This document shows positions 24,769 through 36,225 of a stretch of DNA of 52,949 bases, piece by piece. The stretch comes from Chromera velia (lineage: Eukaryota > Sar > Chromeraceae). Location of the stretch: NCBI GenBank assembly GCA_018398765.1, contig JAHBMJ010000182.1, forward strand, positions 2,036 to 54,984. The letters run 5' to 3'. Position 1 is the first letter of the stretch, and each line of letters starts with the position of its first letter. A program made the translations under genes and the position numbers. Below the pieces are notes generated by a model. That model did no database searches. It was not told the DNA's origin and saw nothing but the letters and a program-made list of their open reading frames with translations.

Positions 24769-27128
24769 CGTGTGTCTGTGCGTGCGTTTTTCTCTTTGAG
24801 ACTGTGGCACCTCCCGCCTTTCCCGTTGCGCCTGTGATTCAGTGGTTCCGCAGTAAAACACAATCTGTTGTGAAGCTTTTCAGTCTTGCAGGTGTTCTGT
24901 AGTTCTTTCTTCCCTCTGCTCTGATAGCTTTCTGCGGTGTGGATTCCCCTCTCCTCCTCTCAGCAGGCAGAGTGTTGCTCGATCGATTGTCTTCTGCTGC
25001 TGCAGGATTTTTCTGACAATTTCACAAGGTTCATCCTTCTCTCAAGGGAACCATTGAGGCCTCCCGCCAAGATCTTCGCACCTCCATCGCTGTCTGTTTC
25101 CACCATGGACGCAGCCGGAGGGAGGAAGTGTGAGGTTTCCCTGAAGACCTCAATCGTTCTTCTGGTTTCCCACCAGGCGGGGGCCCTCTTCAAAACTCTG
25201 GCTGCACTCGCTCTTCGAGATCTCTCCCTGACCAAAATTGAGTCGAGACCCGTACCCGCACCCCTACTGCACAGCATAGGCCTCCACCGGAAATCCACTG
25301 AAGGCTCCGATGGGTCCAGTCCCGGCCCCGCACGGCAGATTTCCCTCGGGGGGGATAGCCAGTGCCCCCCTGGGTCGGGGTCAGGCACGCCCTTCACGTA
25401 TATGTTCCCCATGGACGTCCTTGCAGACGCGGGGGACCCAAACTTTCAGTGCGCGCTGTCGAACCTCCGTGAGATTTCGCCCCTTGTGCGGGTTCTCGGG
25501 ACCTTTGCCTTCCATGAAGACAGTAGCTCGGCACCTGGCTCAGCTGCGGTCAGTCGTTCTGTCACGAGCAAACGAAAGAAGAGGATCGGAGAAGTGTAGG
25601 CACTCGGGGGCCATGCAAATTAATTGATGATCTGCCCTTCGGCTCGCCTTCATCAGTTTTCGCAAGAAGAAAGGAACAAATGCGCCTCACACGTGCCACC
25701 GGGAGTCCTTCGTTGAGTGAGTAAGTGAGTGAGTGAGTGAGTGAGAGCCTGCGTGGAAGGATCGGCGTGTGCTTTCCGCCCTCCGGTTTTCATGGTAGTT
25801 TTTGTCTTTCCATTGTTCTCCTTCTGAATGAATTTTCAGGCGTCAGAGGCTGGAGGGCCGACCTCCGTTGGTGTGGAGGCGACGCGCGTGATGCTTCGGC
25901 TGCGTCACCCGGGGGTGTACACGGGGGGGGACGGGGGGACTAGTGGAGCTGCGACCCCTCTTCCAGGATCACCGACAGGGAAGGGAGGGGGGGGAAAGGG
26001 TACCGTCAGTTCGGAGGCAGCATCTCAGGTGGTGGTGGTGGGGAAGAAGGGGAATCCTCTGCGAGTTGGAATTGTTGGGTTTGGAAATTTCGGAAAATTT
26101 TTGGCTGAGAAATTCGTTTCCCTGGGTGCTCGGGTGTGGTCAACAAGCAGAAGCGCGAAGGGGAACAGGGAGGCTGCGATTCGGCTTGGGTGCGTTGATT
26201 TTTTTCCTGAAATGAACATCCGGAGGCTGATCGAGGAAGCAAAGGTGAACGTGCTTGTGCTCTGTATGAGCATCATGAGCTTTGAGCAGAGCGTAAAGCA
26301 AATGATGGAGGACAAGGGCATCCTGCAGGCGCTGGAAACAGGAAAGATTCTTGTCACAGAAGTACTCTCGGTCAAAGAGTGGCCCAAAAAGGTTTTGATG
26401 AAGTCAGTCAGAGAAGCCCAAGAAAAGTGGCACGAAAGATGGGAGTGTTAGATATACAACAGCCTTCGATAGTGTATTTGTCTGTCTTTAGATGTCTCAG
26501 TCTACCCTTTCGTCTGATTGTTTGCCTTTCCAAATGCCATAGAAGATCAGAGAGAGTAGGGGTCCAAGGTTTTATCACGGTCCTGAAATTCCCCCACTTC
26601 CCATCTGTTCAATGTTCAATTTCTCATTTGACTTTTGTTCGTGTGCCCATTTGTTTGTGTGGGAAACCCATCAGTGTGTCTGTCTGTCTAACTTCCATGG
26701 GACTGTCGACCCACTCCAAAAGAAGCAGAGACAGGTGTACTTCAATCCGGTGGAAGATGGTCATCTCCACTCGCCTCTGCTTGGGTGTTGTCGTCTTCCG
26801 AATTGTTCGCAGGCTTCTGCCCTCCTCTACTCCGATTGTGTGCACACATCCGATGTTCGGGCCCGAATCGGGGAGGCATGGGTGGGGGGGACTTCCGTTC
26901 GTGTTCGAGGTTGTCAGGAGGCCCGTGGGGGAAACGGCAGGGGACAGAAACGGGGCGTTCGGGGGGAGCGGGGACCTCTGTCGCCATTTCCTCGAGTTGT
27001 TTTCCTCCGCCGGATGCAGGTCGGCTGATGGCAATACTTCTCTTTACAAATAGACTTTGTCTGCATCTGCTCTGTGACTCGCTTTTGTCTCGATATTTTA
27101 ATTGTCGTGGTTGCCCCCAACGCCCCCC

Positions 27129-27197
<69 letters not shown>

Positions 27198-30100
27198 TGT
27201 GTGTGGTGTCTCCTGTTGGATCTCGCTCATGTACATTCTGTGTGTCTCGTCTGTATAATCAGCTGAAGTGCAACAAACAGCAGCCTACCTACGCATGCAA
27301 CCTTTCTGCCTGTCGTCTCCCTGCAGGATGATCGAAATGTCGGCAGAGCTCCACGACGCCTACGCGGGAAGGTCACAGTTTGTGACACACCTGACTGGCA
27401 GGGTATTGGACAGACAGGTAAGAAGGACACAAATCTGTCTTTGGTCCCGTTCCACTCATTGGCGTCTTCTTTTTTCTCACCTGCCTTCCTTCCTTCCTTA
27501 TTTCTCTTTGATTCGATCTGTGTCCTTCCTGTTGTCTGCGTGAGTGAGTGCAGCGGCTGACCCCCACTCCGATCGACACGAAAGGGTTCCAGAGCCTTCT
27601 TCACCTGGTGGACAACACAGTCAGCGACAGGTGGGTGTGGGGCAGCATTCTTTCGTCGTTTGTACTTCAGAATCGGGACGAATCTTGTTGAGATTCTTCC
27701 TCTTTTGCGTCTTGCTTGTATCTGCATGCAGCTTCGATCTCTTTTTCGGTCTCTTCCATTTCAACGAGTGCGCTCCCGCTCAGCTAGCCCTGTTCAAGGA
27801 GGCCTTCGCAGAAATTGCCACGGACATCCGGAAAAGCGCGAAGAGGCTTCGGATGGCAGAGAGAAAGAGAGACGCACGCCCCATTGAGGACGGGACTCCA
27901 GGAGACGGTGTGAAGACTTTGAAGGAGGCGATGGAGCACGACTTTTCTGAAACAACAAAGGCTGTGGTCGAGTCGGGCACTGTGAAGGTCCACGCGTTGA
28001 CGAAAAAACTGGCGGCAGAGGGAAGACAAGTCATCTCGATGGCTGTGGGAGAACCCGACTTTCTCCCGCCCCCACAGGTCATTCTCTCTTCTTCTCTGTG
28101 TCTCTTTCTGGTTGTCTCAGTCAATCAATCGATTCTTCAGCAAAGCAAGCAAGCAAGCAATCAGACACCCAAATCATCGGCGGTATGTGCTACCTGCACA
28201 TGCACTTGTCGCACTCGTCTCTTTCTCCTCTCGAGATCTCTCTGGCTGCGCCGCCCTCTCTCTGTTCGCTAAGGTCCGTGTGGACCTCCTGCCTGCACTT
28301 TTTCTCTGATCTGGTCTTCGTTCCTCATCGCAGAGTTGCTTTCAATATGGTCGTTTGTGCTTTGGTTTCGCAGGTCATGGAGGCAACGAAACGCGCAGTG
28401 GATGGCGGAGACGTCCGGTGAGTGAGTGAGTGAGTGAATGAGTGAGGGAATGAGTGAGTGAGGGAATGAGTGAGTGAGTGAGTGAGTGAGTGAGCGAGTC
28501 AGCCAGTCAGCCAGTCAGCCAGTCAGTGAGTGAATGAATGAGTTTGCGGGTAAGTGAGTGAGCGACTGGTCGCTCCGCAGAGTGGGTGAAGCAAGCAGGG
28601 AAGAAGGGAAGGAGGAAGGGAAGGTCAGTCCATGGAGGCTTCACGCAAGCATAATAAGTCAAAGTCAGGACCGACATTCGGCTTTTGGGCTGCAAATTGT
28701 ATCTGTGCCTTTGTCTTTGTGTTTGCCGCCCTGCTAAGAAGTGGCAAAGGAATATGAAAACACAAGGAAACGGCAAATTTGATGACCGCCCATTTTTTGT
28801 CGCCTTTCTCTTGTTTCTTTTGCAAGGGAGTTTTGTTATTTTTAGGGTTTCATCTGGACCTCAAAAAGTCTCTTTTGTTTGATTTCATCTTCGTCATTTC
28901 GGGTCCTCCACACGCAGGCGGACAGGCAGTCATCTGCTCTCGCACACTTACACATGCACATACACGTACTTGAACGCGAATGAGGACTGACGGTTGCTTC
29001 TGGGGCAGTGGTACGTAAGGACACCCGCTTAGCAGTTCTGCAAGCACGCATTCGTCTTTCCTCTATCCCTGTACCCTTCAACAAACCGGGATTTTCACGC
29101 AGGTATGTTGCAAGCAGCGGGACACTGGAGCTTCGAAAGGAGGTCGCCAAGTACCTGAAGTAAGTACGTTGACAAGTGATTGAGCGGATGAGTTTGTGAC
29201 TGAGTGAACGAGTGGTCGGGTGAGTTGGATCGCTCAGCTTTTTGGTTTTACCTCCATGTGCATTTGTGCTTTTTTGTAGCGGATGAGTTTGTGACTGAGT
29301 GAACGAGTGGTCGGGTGAGTTGGATCGCTCAGCTTTTTGGTTTTACCTCCATGTGCATTTGTGCTACTCCTCTGTCTTCCCCTTTCTCTTCATCTTCGAG
29401 AGCACAGATGACATGCGGAAGAAATCAAGAGAACTTTAGAGTTGGGGAGGGGTTTCGTGGCTCTTGGTAGTCTATTCATCTCTCTCTCTTGAGGGCCGGT
29501 TGGTCACGAGATCTCTGTCTTTCAAGCAACAGATCAATTTTGTTTTCCTCTCTCGGTGGCCCAAGATCTTTTTTCAGTTTCCTTCATCCACTCTGTGTTC
29601 ATTCTTCTGCGTTTTTACCTCCGTTCTGCCCTCCTCTTTATGTGTTCTCCCTCTCCTTCCTTACCTCTATTGCAGAGAAAAGAAAGGGGTCGAGTACGTT
29701 CCCGATGAGGCCAGTGCACTGCTTGTCTCTCTTTGTTTCTTTCTTTCTTTCTTTGGTTCGAAATGCACGTCCCGTTCTGTCTGCCTGGTGAAGTGGTGTC
29801 TCCTATCCTCTTGTTTTCAGTCCTCTGTCTCTTGAATGGCGATGTCAACGATCTGTTTCTTCAGTCATGCTCGATGGTTGTGCGTGTAATCTCCTCTCAA
29901 CAAACACATGAAGCCCTCCCTATCTTTGCAGATTGTCGTGAGCAATGGTGCAAAGCAGTGTGTGTATCAGGCGGTCCTTGCACTTTGTGGAGAAGGCGAA
30001 GAGTAAGCAAAAGGGTGGGCGAGGGATGGAATCGATCAGAGAATGAATGAATGAGTGAGTGGTTGCACGGAGGTCTGCGTGAAAGGGGAAAGGGCGAGTT

Positions 30101-30569
30101 CTTTCAACGCTGGCTTCTCATTGGAGTCTTTCTGGCATCGTTTCAAATTGTTTCTTCCCCCCTCTTTGCGAAGAGATCACGAAAGCATTTCTCGCGACTT
30201 GTCAGTGGTTTTTCTTTTTGGTCTGCTGCTGCTTTTTCATGGTCATTCTGTCCCGACCCCTGTCGCTTGAAAGGAAAGGGTGATTTTTCAAGGCTTGACT
30301 CCCTGCTGCCTTGGGGCCAAGAATCGGAATGTATGGATTGCATGAACTCTTTGAAAACATCTGCCTCCATGCACATCTCACGCGTGAGCGTTTTGCAGAG
30401 TTGTGATCCCCACCCCCTGCTGGACTTCGTATCCTGATATCGTGAAGATGGTGTGTCTGTGAGTTGGTGGGTGGGTGGGTGGGACGGTTGACTTGGCGCA
30501 TGGCTGCTCATTTTTGAAGTGTCGGCTGTGAAGCGGTCGAAGTGCAATTGTCAGTTGAGTCTCTGGTGC

Positions 30570-30600
<31 letters not shown>

Positions 30601-33286
30601 TTGGTTCTTTCTTTCTTTTTTTCTTTTTTTCTTTCTTTCTTTCTTTCTTTCTTTCTTTTGGTTCTTTCTTTTGGTTCTTTCTTTTGGTTCTTTCTTTCTT
30701 TCTTTCTTTCTTTTGGTTCTTTCTTTCTTTCTTTCTTTCTTTCTTTCGTTCCTTCCAACCTTCTCATCGTGCTCGCTGCAGTCTGGGGCTACTCCTGTGT
30801 TTCTGGAGACTCCTTTGTCCGACGGTTTCACTCTTCGGGCGGCTGCTTTGAGGGAGTGCCTCCTTTCTCACCCGAAGGCAAAGTGCCTGATTCTCTGCAA
30901 CCCTTCTAATCCCACGGTCAGTCAGTCAGTCAGTCGGTCTCTTTCGGCCCGTCGGGTGGTCGGCTTCCAATCTTTCGCAGTACAGAGGGGCAAAAAATTG
31001 CTCGGATTCTTCCTTTTTTTCTTCTTTCTTTTTTTTCACTGCATCGTTGTTCCCTCCTCCATTCTCGCTGCATGCGCTTCTTTGAAGCATCTTAGCAGTT
31101 TCCCACGCCCTTCATTCAGGAGCCCCCCTGTGACTTTTCCGCGTCTTGCGTGTTGGCATTCTTGCTTCGTCTCTGAGTGGCTGCTCCCTCCTTGGAAGGG
31201 CGTTTGCATGCACTCATGCAGGGTGCCGTGATTCCTCCTGAGGAGCTGCGTGCCATCGCGGCTGTGCTCTCAGAGGAGGCCTTCGAAGATCTGTACGTGA
31301 TCGCAGACGAGATCTATGAGGCTCTCTGCTACGACATCCCTCACCTGTCTTTTGCCTCAATCCCTGGAATGGTGAGCTCAAACAAAGTGGGCTTATTAGA
31401 ACAGTCACCACGTTCGCATTAAGCATAGAGCGCTCGTGTATCAAATTTGGGATTCTGCCTTGATGTTTACCTTCAATTAAGCGAGAGAGTTGAATCTACA
31501 GCTGTTGGTTGTTCTCGGAGGGACCGCGTTCCCGTCATTCTCACACACGATCGATCATTCTGGCGTAATCGTCCCTTCATTTTTTAAAAATAGATTGATT
31601 CTTTAATGCATCGAATTTTTCCCCCGCTGGGACGTGGCGGCAGCTGAGTTTAGTTAGCTCTGTGAGGTCTCCAAAGAGACAGTTCTGAGGGAGGGAGGGA
31701 GGGAGGGAGGGAGGGAGGATGGTTTGGGGACTGTGGAGAAAGAGGAGAGGGAGACCGAGGGATCCCTTCACATCATCTCGATTTCCTTTCTCTATCGTCC
31801 CTCTAATCCCTCCTTTTTCCCTTGTTTTCGTTCTCTCTTCCTTCCTTCCTTCCTTCCTTCCTTCTTTCCTTCCTTCCTTCCTTCCTTCCTTCCTTCCTTT
31901 CCCACTGACCAACTCACTGACTCGATCGCTGCAGAGGGAAAGGACTGTGACAATCAACGGATTCTCCAAGGGCTTTGCCATGACGGGATTCAGACTTGGA
32001 TACGCTGCTGCAGATCTGCCAGGTCCGTCCGTCCGTCTCTTGGTTGCATGAGCGGTGCATGGATTGGGACGTCATTCGCGAAGTGTTTACAGACGTTGTT
32101 TGGCAGTGCTCTGACAGGAGGATGTCGTTTGAGTCAGCAAGCTCTTGAGTAAGTGAGTCCGTCATCAGGAAAGTATCGATCTGCTGTTGGTTTCTTTGTT
32201 GCCATGCACACTGACCTTTCTTTCTTCCTCTCTTTCCCCCTTTCCCTCTCGCAGTGGCGAAGCAAATGGGGAAACTCCAGGGACAGATCACCAGTTGTGC
32301 ATCTTCCATCGCACAGGTCGGTCTGTCTGTCTGTCTGTCTGATCGTGTCAGGCAGGTTTCTTTTCTTCAATGGAATTGAAATTTCACATCCAAAGTCCAA
32401 AGAGCGGTCCGGTCCATCCGGTCTCTGAAGTTCTTTCTCTTTGGATTTTTGAAGGGAGGAAGAGGGCGCCACGCTGACATGAGCATGCACTCAGAAAAAT
32501 CAATCGACGCACGCAAGGACGCATCGAAATTGGATTTTTGAAGGGAGGAAGAGGGCGCCACGCTGACATGAGCATGCACGCAGAAAAATCAATCGACGCA
32601 CGCAAGGACGCATCGAAATTGGATTTTTGAAGGGAGGAAGAGGGCGCCACGCTGACATGAGCATGCACGCAGAACAATTGAACGAAGGACACCGATGGCG
32701 GAAAAGGACAGAGAGTTTCAGAGGGTGATACACACACACGCCCGCGCGTACAATCTTGTTTGTGCCCCTCCGCCACCCCGCCACCCCCTTCACTTCATCT
32801 ATGAGGGCACCTCCCGAGACCGAAGAAATGGAACAAATGTTTCTGACGGGAAGACGAAGAGGACAGGAAAGAGGAAAAGAGGGAATTCAGTCCAGCCACT
32901 AAGGCCCATGCCGCCACGGCCAATCGTTTGCGTTTCCGTTGGTCCCCTTGTGTGCAGGCAGCTGGAGTGTCTGCTCTCCGTGACGTTCCAGAGAAATGGT
33001 TGGAGGATCGGAGGCTGGAGATGCAGGCAAAGAGGGAGAGGCTCCTTCAAGGCCTCAAGGGGGCAAAAGGGATCGAGACTTACAAACCAGCGGGGGCCTT
33101 TTACCTGCTTCCGGATGTGGGGGCTTTGCTAGGCAAATACACTGGCGGAGAGAAGAAAAGGCTGATTTCGACAAGGTCGGCCAGTAGGGGTGTGTGTCCA
33201 TGGAGAGAAGAAGAAAGGAAAAAAAAAAAAAAGAAAGGAGCAGACAGGCAGACAAAGAGACACGACGAAGCGCGCACGCGCGCGCG

Positions 33287-33353
<67 letters not shown>

Positions 33354-34529
33354 GGACAGACGGACAGACAGACAGACAGAGGACGAAAGAGAGCAGACTT
33401 TGGGGGAGCAAGACAAATTGAAGATGAGGGAGAAAGAGCAGAGAAGGGAGGATGGATGAACTTGTCTGCACCAAATGACCTGCAGGCTCACCAGTGGGCT
33501 GACCGGGTGAATGAATGAATTAATGAATGGAGGAATGAATGAGTCTCGTGTAGACGGCTGCAGCATTCCCTTCGGTCTCACGTGACTTTATTCTGGCAGG
33601 CCTGCATTCTTTGGCAGTTTTTTTTGCTTTCGCTCTATTGCTCCTTTCTCCAGTGCATTGGAAGTGGAGTGGAGCGCGGCTTTCGTGGTTTTGATCGGTG
33701 TTTCTGACAAACACACACACACATACACACACACACAGAGAGAGAGGATGGTGTCTCGCTCGGTAGCGAGACAAAGTCTTGATGTTCGCTCCTTTTGTTT
33801 TCTCTTCTTTTCTTCTTTTGTGCAGTGCGGAGTTCTGCGAAGCCCTCCTCGAAGAAGAGGGCGTCGCTCTGGTTCCAGGTCTGCAAACCTGTCTGTCCCT
33901 TTCTTTCTTTCTTTCTTTCTTTCTTTGTCCACCTGTCTTCTTGCCTGTCTGCCTCAATTTTGTTGTTCTTCTGTCTGCATATGTGGCTGTGGAACAAAAT
34001 GGAAAGAAAGAAGTCATACGTGTTGGAGTAACTTTGTGTCTCTGCCTCCGTGTGTCTGTCTGTTTGACTGTCTATCAGTCTGTTTGACTGACTTTTCCTT
34101 TCTCCAACCGGCTTTTCCTCGGCAAATTGCCTCCACGGGTCGTCGGAGGGATTCCCTCGACCCCCCACACGAGGCCCAACACACCATGCATGCATGGATG
34201 CATGCAATGTCCAATCAAGATGAAGCACCAGCAACTACAGCGAATATTGTTCTTGTTGGGTCACCGACAAAGTGACTCACTCACTCGCTCACTTACTGGG
34301 CAGATATTAACTGATCAGTAGAGTGCTGACCAAATGTCTACAAGGCCAATCAACCAAACTAATTAAAGGAGTATACGATTGACTGAATGTGTGAACTAAT
34401 GAATTACCGCTTGCAGGAGAAGCCTTTCAGGCTCCTGGAACAATCCGGATCTCGTATGCAACCTCGACAGAAATCATCGACGCGTGTGCCCAGAAACTGA
34501 CGGCTTTTGCGTTTCGTTTCTGCTCTTAG
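23412..34529 (+). CDS. Trifunctional fusion: arogenate/prephenate dehydratase (ACT) - arogenate dehydrogenase - prephenate aminotransferase
   Basis: Covers prephenate to arogenate, then to Phe and Tyr. 21 exons: 23412-23573, 23935-24095, 24382-24646, 25006-25548, 25840-26402, 26813-27019, 27327-27417, 27554-27630, 27732-28077, 28374-28417, 29103-29159, 29676-29709, 29932-30002, 30399-30450, 30782-30916, 31222-31371, 31935-32022, 32255-32316, 32958-33175, 33826-33878, 34417-34529; sum 3,492 nt, 1,163 residues. Dehydratase 6-215 ([17 protein letters not shown] at 203-205); ACT about 243-365 (GALF 255-258, ESRP 275-278). Dehydrogenase about 450-700 (GFGNFG 457-462; [10 protein letters not shown] 576-585, plant arogenate style; SRS after the second strand hints at NADP). 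Aminotransferase about 760-1163 (GEPDF 797-801, NPSNPTG 931-937, D965, Y968, PLP lysine K998 in [11 protein letters not shown]1137); its GTLELR resembles plant prephenate aminotransferase. The ACT domain suggests feedback by Phe or Tyr. No chorismate mutase and no obvious targeting peptide. Confidence 0.92.
24700..24770. repeat. CT/GT/GA microsatellite, fusion-gene intron 3
   Basis: Pyrimidine CT repeats, then a TG run, then GA repeats, starting about 55 bases after the donor of the exon ending at 24646. Confidence 0.8.
27129..27206. repeat. CT then GT microsatellite, fusion-gene intron 6
   Basis: A CT array is followed by a GT array, inside the intron between exons 26813-27019 and 27327-27417. 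Confidence 0.8.
28418..28563 (+). repeat. GAGT/CAGT tetranucleotide array starting at a splice donor
   Basis: The donor after the exon ending at 28417 reads GTGAGT and is directly repeated as GAGT units, drifting to GAAT and then to CAGTCAGC units, for about 145 bases. The array begins exactly at the exon border, so the splice donor sequence itself is the repeated word. Confidence 0.75.
29183..29365 (+). repeat. 95-bp tandem duplication, fusion-gene intron 11
   Basis: The unit starting AGCGGATGAGTTTGTGACTG at 29183 recurs at 29278 with almost no change; the second copy runs until about 29365. It follows the donor of the exon ending at 29159. This is a recent local duplication with no coding content. 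Confidence 0.85.
30568..30757 (+). repeat. TTTC tetranucleotide array next to a 3' splice site
   Basis: About 190 bases of TTTC units with TTGG interruptions end roughly 25 bases before the acceptor of the exon at 30782. It acts, or at least reads, as an extremely long polypyrimidine tract. Confidence 0.85.
31687..31900 (+). repeat. GGGA array and TTCC array, fusion-gene intron 16
   Basis: A GGGA run (31687-31718) and a TTCC run (about 31836-31899) are near reverse complements of each other, so a hairpin in the intron transcript is possible. The pyrimidine run ends about 35 bases before the acceptor of the exon at 31935. Confidence 0.75.
32443..32675 (+). repeat. 89-bp tandem minisatellite, fusion-gene intron 18
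   Basis: Units begin at 32443, 32532 and 32621, each opening with GGATTTTTGAAGGGAGGAAG. The third copy is cut short near 32675. Two full copies and one partial copy are nearly identical, so the expansion is recent. It lies in the intron between exons 32255-32316 and 32958-33175. Confidence 0.9.
33220..33382 (+). repeat. Compound CA/GA/CAGA array, fusion-gene intron 19
   Basis: An A-rich stretch, a GCGCGC stretch, CA repeats, GA repeats and then CAGA/GACA tetranucleotide units follow the donor of the exon ending at 33175. Confidence 0.8.
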
Positions 34530-34979
34530 TCTGTGGGTAGCTGAAAGAAGCGAGCGGTGCTTGTGCCCACATTGCCAACAAAGATACCCGGAGGTAACAG
34601 GATTTCACTGTTTTTCTTTTTTTTTAGATGATAATGGGATTCACACTAGATTGCACACCAGCATCAAACCAATATTGTCATCCCGCCAGCTGTGTTGCAT
34701 CTAACCTTGATAATCTTAACAATCTATCATCTGTATAAGCACGGGATCGCTTTGCACGCAATAATTTATTCATGCACTTGAATTCAATTAAATCATTTTA
34801 TGGATCATAATGATGCATGTAATTTATGATATAAAGGTTTGAGAAAGAGCTAGAGAAAGAAAAACGTCTAGTATGGAAAACACATTGTCTTAATCAGATA
34901 TAGATATATACATTCGTCTATTATGGAAAACATATAGTCTGTAGCATTGTTTTAATCAGATATAGATACATACATTCTG

Positions 34980-35023
34980 GTGTGTGTGTGTATATATATA
35001 TATATACACATATACATATATGA

Positions 35024-35095
<72 letters not shown>
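34980..35095. repeat. TG / TA / CA microsatellite
   Basis: TG, TA, CA and again TA runs occur in the AT-rich spacer downstream of the fusion gene. The alternating TA runs can fold on themselves. Confidence 0.85.
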
Positions 35096-35098
<3 letters not shown>

Positions 35099-35471
35099 AC
35101 AAAGGACACCGACAACTAGACCCATAGTGACAAAACTTTCATTCTATAGTAGATTCTAGACCAGAATTTAGACCTAAATTGACCAAAATAAGGAGAAGAC
35201 AGCAATAAACTAGACAACAAATTTAAGGTTTTTAAATTATGTATCATACATTAAAATTTAAAGATGACAGAAAGAGTTTAAAAAAAAATATTTGTCTTGG
35301 TTATCAAATGCTAGACATTTAGTTATAAGTCAATGACGATACCAACTAATAATAATAATAATATCACAAATAATGATGATAAAAGATTATATTAAAAAAA
35401 AATAAAAATAGGCTAGATGATAGCAATACTATAGGGTGTAAATCCAGTTTTTTACTAGGTTTTCTAGACTA

Positions 35472-35765
35472 TTGCATGCATCTAGTAATGTATTGCATGA
35501 TGGTCTACAACGGAGGTGATGCTAGGGATGATGATGATGATGATGATGATTAGAACTCATCATGATAAAAGGTCATCTAGTGACTAGGTTTGATTTGATT
35601 TGATTTGATTTGAGGTTGTTGCATGCATCTAGTAATGTATTGCATGATGGTCTACAACGGAGATGATGCTAGGGATGATGATGATGATGATGATGATTAG
35701 AACTCATCATGATAAAAGGTCATCTAGTGACTAGGTTTGATTTGATTTGATTTGATTTGAGGTTG
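35472..35765. repeat. 147-bp unit, two tandem copies
   Basis: The unit begins TTGCATGCATCTAGTAATG at 35472 and again at 35619. Inside are a GATGAT triplet run and a TGATT pentanucleotide run (TTTGATTTGATTTGA). The copies are almost identical. The end of the second copy coincides with the left arm of the inverted-repeat element next to it. Confidence 0.9.
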
Positions 35766-36225
35766 TGCTTAACCTCAAATCAAATCTGCACGTCTGATGG
35801 GGCTTGCTCTGACACCCCTATCAAATCTACATCAAATCCATCTCAAATCTGACTTTTAACCTCAAACCTCTGCCCTGGGGGGCTCCACCCCCTAGACCCC
35901 CCGTTTTAGTTATTACATAGACGATTTTAATATAACAAATAAAAACATATCTTAATAAAATAAAGTGTTCCATTATTATTATAAAAAAATGCTTCAAAGT
36001 TGTTTCAAATCGAATCATTTCTTCAAAGACAGTCAAAAACAAAAAAGTGTGAGTTGTTATTGGTAAAAACTAGGAGAGCTCGCATGTTAGGGAACTCATG
36101 AAGTTTAACCTCAAATCTAACCTCAAATCCGCCTAGATTTGCAAATCTAGAGCCTTAACCTCAAATCAAATCAAATCAAATTCAAATCTATCAAATCAAA
36201 CCTGGTCACTAAGGTCATCATGTAA
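35700..36225. mobile_element. Possible foldback/TIR element with AAATC-rich arms
   Basis: The left arm near 35715-35772 (GGTCATCTAGTGACTAGG, then TGATT repeats, then GAGGTT) recurs in reverse complement near 36150-36220 (AACCTC, AAATC repeats, CCTGGTCACTAAGGTCATC). The roughly 370 bp between the arms are AT-rich and non-coding, apart from a GC-rich self-complementary patch near 35870-35902. This looks like a non-autonomous terminal-inverted-repeat element. I could not settle a target-site duplication, so an inverted duplication by another route is also possible. Confidence 0.45.

Noticed and set aside
30378-30851. Long Lys/Glu-rich and Phe/Ser-rich frames on both strands
   Set aside because: They are translations of the TTTC array inside an intron.
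23412-34529. Reading the aromatic enzymes as three separate genes
   Set aside because: The apparent stop at 25597-25599 lies past a good GTCAGT donor, and exons on either side of both domain borders join in phase; no internal start context or intergenic gap is seen.
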